Origin: Cupriavidus respiraculi
GTDB lineage: Bacteria; Pseudomonadota; Gammaproteobacteria; Burkholderiales; Burkholderiaceae
Length of the DNA stretch: 64,000 nt
Assembly: GCF_914271545.1 (NCBI RefSeq)
Contig: NZ_CAJZAH010000001.1
Location: forward strand, 558,001-622,000
Direction: 5' to 3'
Position numbers and translations under genes: made by a program. The notes under the pieces are model-generated. The model did not search any database, was not told where the DNA came from, and saw nothing but the letters and a program-made list of their open reading frames with translations. Of the stretch, positions 61,955 to 64,000 are shown in pieces (positions within the stretch are counted from its first letter, which is position 1; each line of letters starts with the position of its first letter).

Positions 61955-63157
61955 CTACAGCAGCGCCACCAGCAGCTTGGCAAGCACCTGCCCGAGTGGA
62001 AACTGCGCCGCCACGAGGACCAGCATCGGCAGCGCCGCCGGCACGATGGTGGCGACCAGCGCGCTCTTGTTGACCAGGGCGACGCGCGTCCTTTCCACCG
62101 CCTCGTAGAGCGCGTGGGTGTCTGCCACCGGCCCCAGTTCGGGCGCATTCAGCAGGGGATCGTCTTCGAGGCCGGCCCTGCCATGCATCCAGCGATCGTC
62201 CACCTTGCGGCCGTGCTCGGACAGCAGCACCCCATAGTCGAGCACGCCGCGTTTGCGGGTGCGCATCAGCAGCGGCGTGAAGCACAGCAACGGTGCCAGC
62301 ACCAGCAGCGCCAGCACGGTGACCAGCGTGCCCATCGGCACGTACAGCGTGGACACCGGGACGCCGTGATAGACCACCTCGTGCGCCCACGCCGCCGCCA
62401 CCACCGCCGACACCGCCAGCGAGAACGGCGCGAAGGCGAGCGGCAGGCGGGCCAGGAAGCCCAGCCCGCCGAAGCGGTCCGGATGGTTGGGAACCAGGCG
62501 CAGCGGCAGCCGCGCGATCCGGAACATGACGATGCACAGCAGCGCCAGCCGCCACAGCCACGCGAGCAGCAGCACATTGAAGATGGGCCGCGATACCAGC
62601 AGGAACCACCACACGGCGAAGCCGCTCGCGCCGCCCGCATCGCCCCAGCGGATGGAGTCGGGATGCGGCGCCACGGACATCGCGGCCGTCCAGGCGAGCG
62701 CCACGCCCGCGATGACGACCCAGGGATAGGTGCGGTCGCGCAGCCGCGCCCCCGCCTCGAGGATCTGGCGGAAGCGGGCTTCGAGCGGGCCATCGACCAT
62801 GCCGTTGCGGACGAACTCGGACAGGCATAGCGGTATCACGGTGTGCGCGAGCGCCTCGGCCGCGATCAGCAGCGGCACGCCGACCAGCGCACGCACATGC
62901 ACGGCGTAGTGGCCGAGCAGCGGCTCGGCCACCGCCGTGCCGGCCAGCAAGTGCCCGTGCACGGCGGCGATCAGCACCAGTGGCAGCCAGCCGAGCATGC
63001 CGAAGAACAGCGCGCGGCGCACGATGCCCAGGCCATGCGCCGGCACGAGTCCGATCCGTCGTTGCAGGCGGATCAGCGCATCGTCGCGTACGAGGGAGAA
63101 CGATGCCGCGCAGGATCCGGCCGAGCCTTCGGCAAATGCGCTGTGAGCCGCGACCAT
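61955..63157 (-). CDS. Multi-span membrane protein of unknown function (400 aa)
   Basis: Starts at the ATG at 63157 with GGGAAGAACC in front. The protein has about seven or eight hydrophobic segments, including GMLGWLPLVLIAAVHGHLL, WVVIAGVALAWTAAMSV and LVTVLALLVLAPLLCFTPLL, and polar loops with HxxD-type residues. I do not recognise a family. It precedes the two-component genes on the same strand (gap 189 bases, no gene seen) and may be part of their operon, as a sensor accessory or a transporter. Confidence 0.7.
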   Translation of the reverse strand: MVAAHSAFAEGSAGSCAASFSLVRDDALIRLQRRIGLVPAHGLGIVRRALFFGMLGWLPLVLIAAVHGHLLAGTAVAEPLLGHYAVHVRALVGVPLLIAAEALAHTVIPLCLSEFVRNGMVDGPLEARFRQILEAGARLRDRTYPWVVIAGVALAWTAAMSVAPHPDSIRWGDAGGASGFAVWWFLLVSRPIFNVLLLAWLWRLALLCIVMFRIARLPLRLVPNHPDRFGGLGFLARLPLAFAPFSLAVSAVVAAAWAHEVVYHGVPVSTLYVPMGTLVTVLALLVLAPLLCFTPLLMRTRKRGVLDYGVLLSEHGRKVDDRWMHGRAGLEDDPLLNAPELGPVADTHALYEAVERTRVALVNKSALVATIVPAALPMLVLVAAQFPLGQVLAKLLVALL

Positions 63158-63263
63158 GGTTCTTCCCGAGGCGATACCGGCTGAAGTATCGGAGGCGGCC
63201 GGCCGCCACGCAATCCGGGAAAGGGGCAACGCGGCGGCGGAGGACCGGCTCGCCGCTACGGCG

Positions 63264-64000
63264 TCATTCCGCCTTGGCTCCCGCCCGTTTCACCACGCCG
63301 GACCATTTGCGGATCTCGCTGTCCACGAAGCGCGCCGTGGCATCCGGGCTCATGGGCATGGGCTCCGAGCCGCGGTCGACGATGAACTTCTGCAGCTCCG
63401 GCGATTGCAGCGCCTTCACCGTTTCCGCGTTGAGCTGGCTGACGATGGGGTCGGGCGTGCCGGCCGGGGCCATCAGCACCGCCCAGCCCAGCGCCTCGAA
63501 GCCGGGCACGCCCTGCTCCTGCACCGTAGGCACGGACGGCAGCTGCCGCACGCGCGTGGCGGTGGTCACCGCGAGCGGCACGGCGCGTTTGGACTGGATC
63601 ATCGGCATCGCCGCGGTGACCGAGTCCACCATGACCGGGATCTGGTTGCCCAGAAAGTCCGCCTGCGCCGGGCCGCTGCCCTTGTAGGGGATATGGACCA
63701 TGAAGATGCCCGCCTGCGCCTTGAGCATCTCGGCTGACAGGTGCTGCGTGCCGCCGATGCCGGCGCTGGCGTAGCTGTACTTGCCGGGCGCGGCCTTGGC
63801 CTTGGCGATCAGGTCCTGCAGCGAGCCGATGCCGGATTGCGGCGTCGACAGGAAGATCAGCGGCACGGAGAACACGCCGGAAATGGACCGGAAGTCCTTC
63901 CGGGGGTCATAGCCGATGTTCGCGTACAGCGTCTGGTTGATCGCCATGGCGCTGCCCCCCATTACCAGCGTGTAGCCGTCCGGCGCGGCGCGCGCCACGA
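63264..64000 (-). CDS. Bug/TctC-family periplasmic substrate-binding protein (partial)
   Basis: The C-terminal approximately 245 residues of a Bug protein; the start lies beyond the right edge. Visible elements are [29 protein letters not shown] and the usual C-terminal helix. It is the ninth Bug protein in the window. It is on the same strand as the membrane protein, 106 bases upstream of it, so it may head the same transcript. Confidence 0.9.
   Translation of the reverse strand, partial: VARAAPDGYTLVMGGSAMAINQTLYANIGYDPRKDFRSISGVFSVPLIFLSTPQSGIGSLQDLIAKAKAAPGKYSYASAGIGGTQHLSAEMLKAQAGIFMVHIPYKGSGPAQADFLGNQIPVMVDSVTAAMPMIQSKRAVPLAVTTATRVRQLPSVPTVQEQGVPGFEALGWAVLMAPAGTPDPIVSQLNAETVKALQSPELQKFIVDRGSEPMPMSPDATARFVDSEIRKWSGVVKRAGAKAE

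Overview
This is a high-GC window with dense, operon-style genes and strong AGGAG-type ribosome binding sites. Gene content points to a betaproteobacterium of the Burkholderiales, most likely Cupriavidus. The arguments are nine Bug/TctC-type periplasmic binding proteins, a Burkholderia-type porin, NDP-forming acyl-CoA ligases, CaiB-type CoA transferase and many LysR/LacI/IclR regulators, plus a chromosomal aadA-like adenylyltransferase of the kind known from Cupriavidus gilardii. I see no rRNA, tRNA, CRISPR array, insertion sequence or phage genes.

Layout. 1-80 is the start of a secreted protein behind a Fur-box-like promoter. 279-16938 is a sugar-acid region made of two parallel modules. Each has a LacI-family regulator, Bug protein(s), an HpcH/HpaI aldolase and an IlvD/Edd dehydratase; a 2-hydroxyacid dehydrogenase, an aldehyde dehydrogenase, an enolase-superfamily dehydratase and a porin complete the set. 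Both regulators sit next to palindromes built on the same TACCGGT core, so the two modules probably form one regulon. The second dehydratase carries an apparent 2-bp deletion that runs its frame into the aldolase gene. 17061-26065 is an IclR-controlled cluster: acyl-CoA ligase, three Bug proteins and two DUF1254/DUF1214 proteins.

26143-39449 is a mixed region. It holds a beta-propeller lipoprotein, a Cache-GGDEF cyclase, the ANT(3'')-like resistance gene, a glycosyltransferase-like gene, a truncated asparaginase, small conserved proteins, a 512-aa unknown, DsrE, and a LysR gene divergent from a PNPOx-like plus ferredoxin-reductase pair. 39542-42748 encodes a two-domain KaiC-like ATPase and a hybrid histidine kinase that begins with a degenerate receiver. 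42735-56188 contains three organic-acid clusters: CoA transferase/oxidoreductase/Bug; acyl-CoA dehydrogenase/ligase/hydrolase with ATGA couplings; and MmgE/PrpD divergent from a Bug gene. A Gdx/SugE guanidinium exporter and two tiny genes lie between them.

56207-63157 is a run of minus-strand genes: membrane protein, FixJ-like regulator, sensor kinase with a periplasmic ABC-type binding domain, single-domain receiver, formylglycine-generating enzyme with both active-site cysteines, and a HAD phosphatase. The window ends inside another Bug gene.

Overall the region is a catabolic and signalling landscape: uptake or sensing proteins for carboxylates are paired again and again with CoA activation, dehydratase/aldolase or hydrolase chemistry under local regulators.
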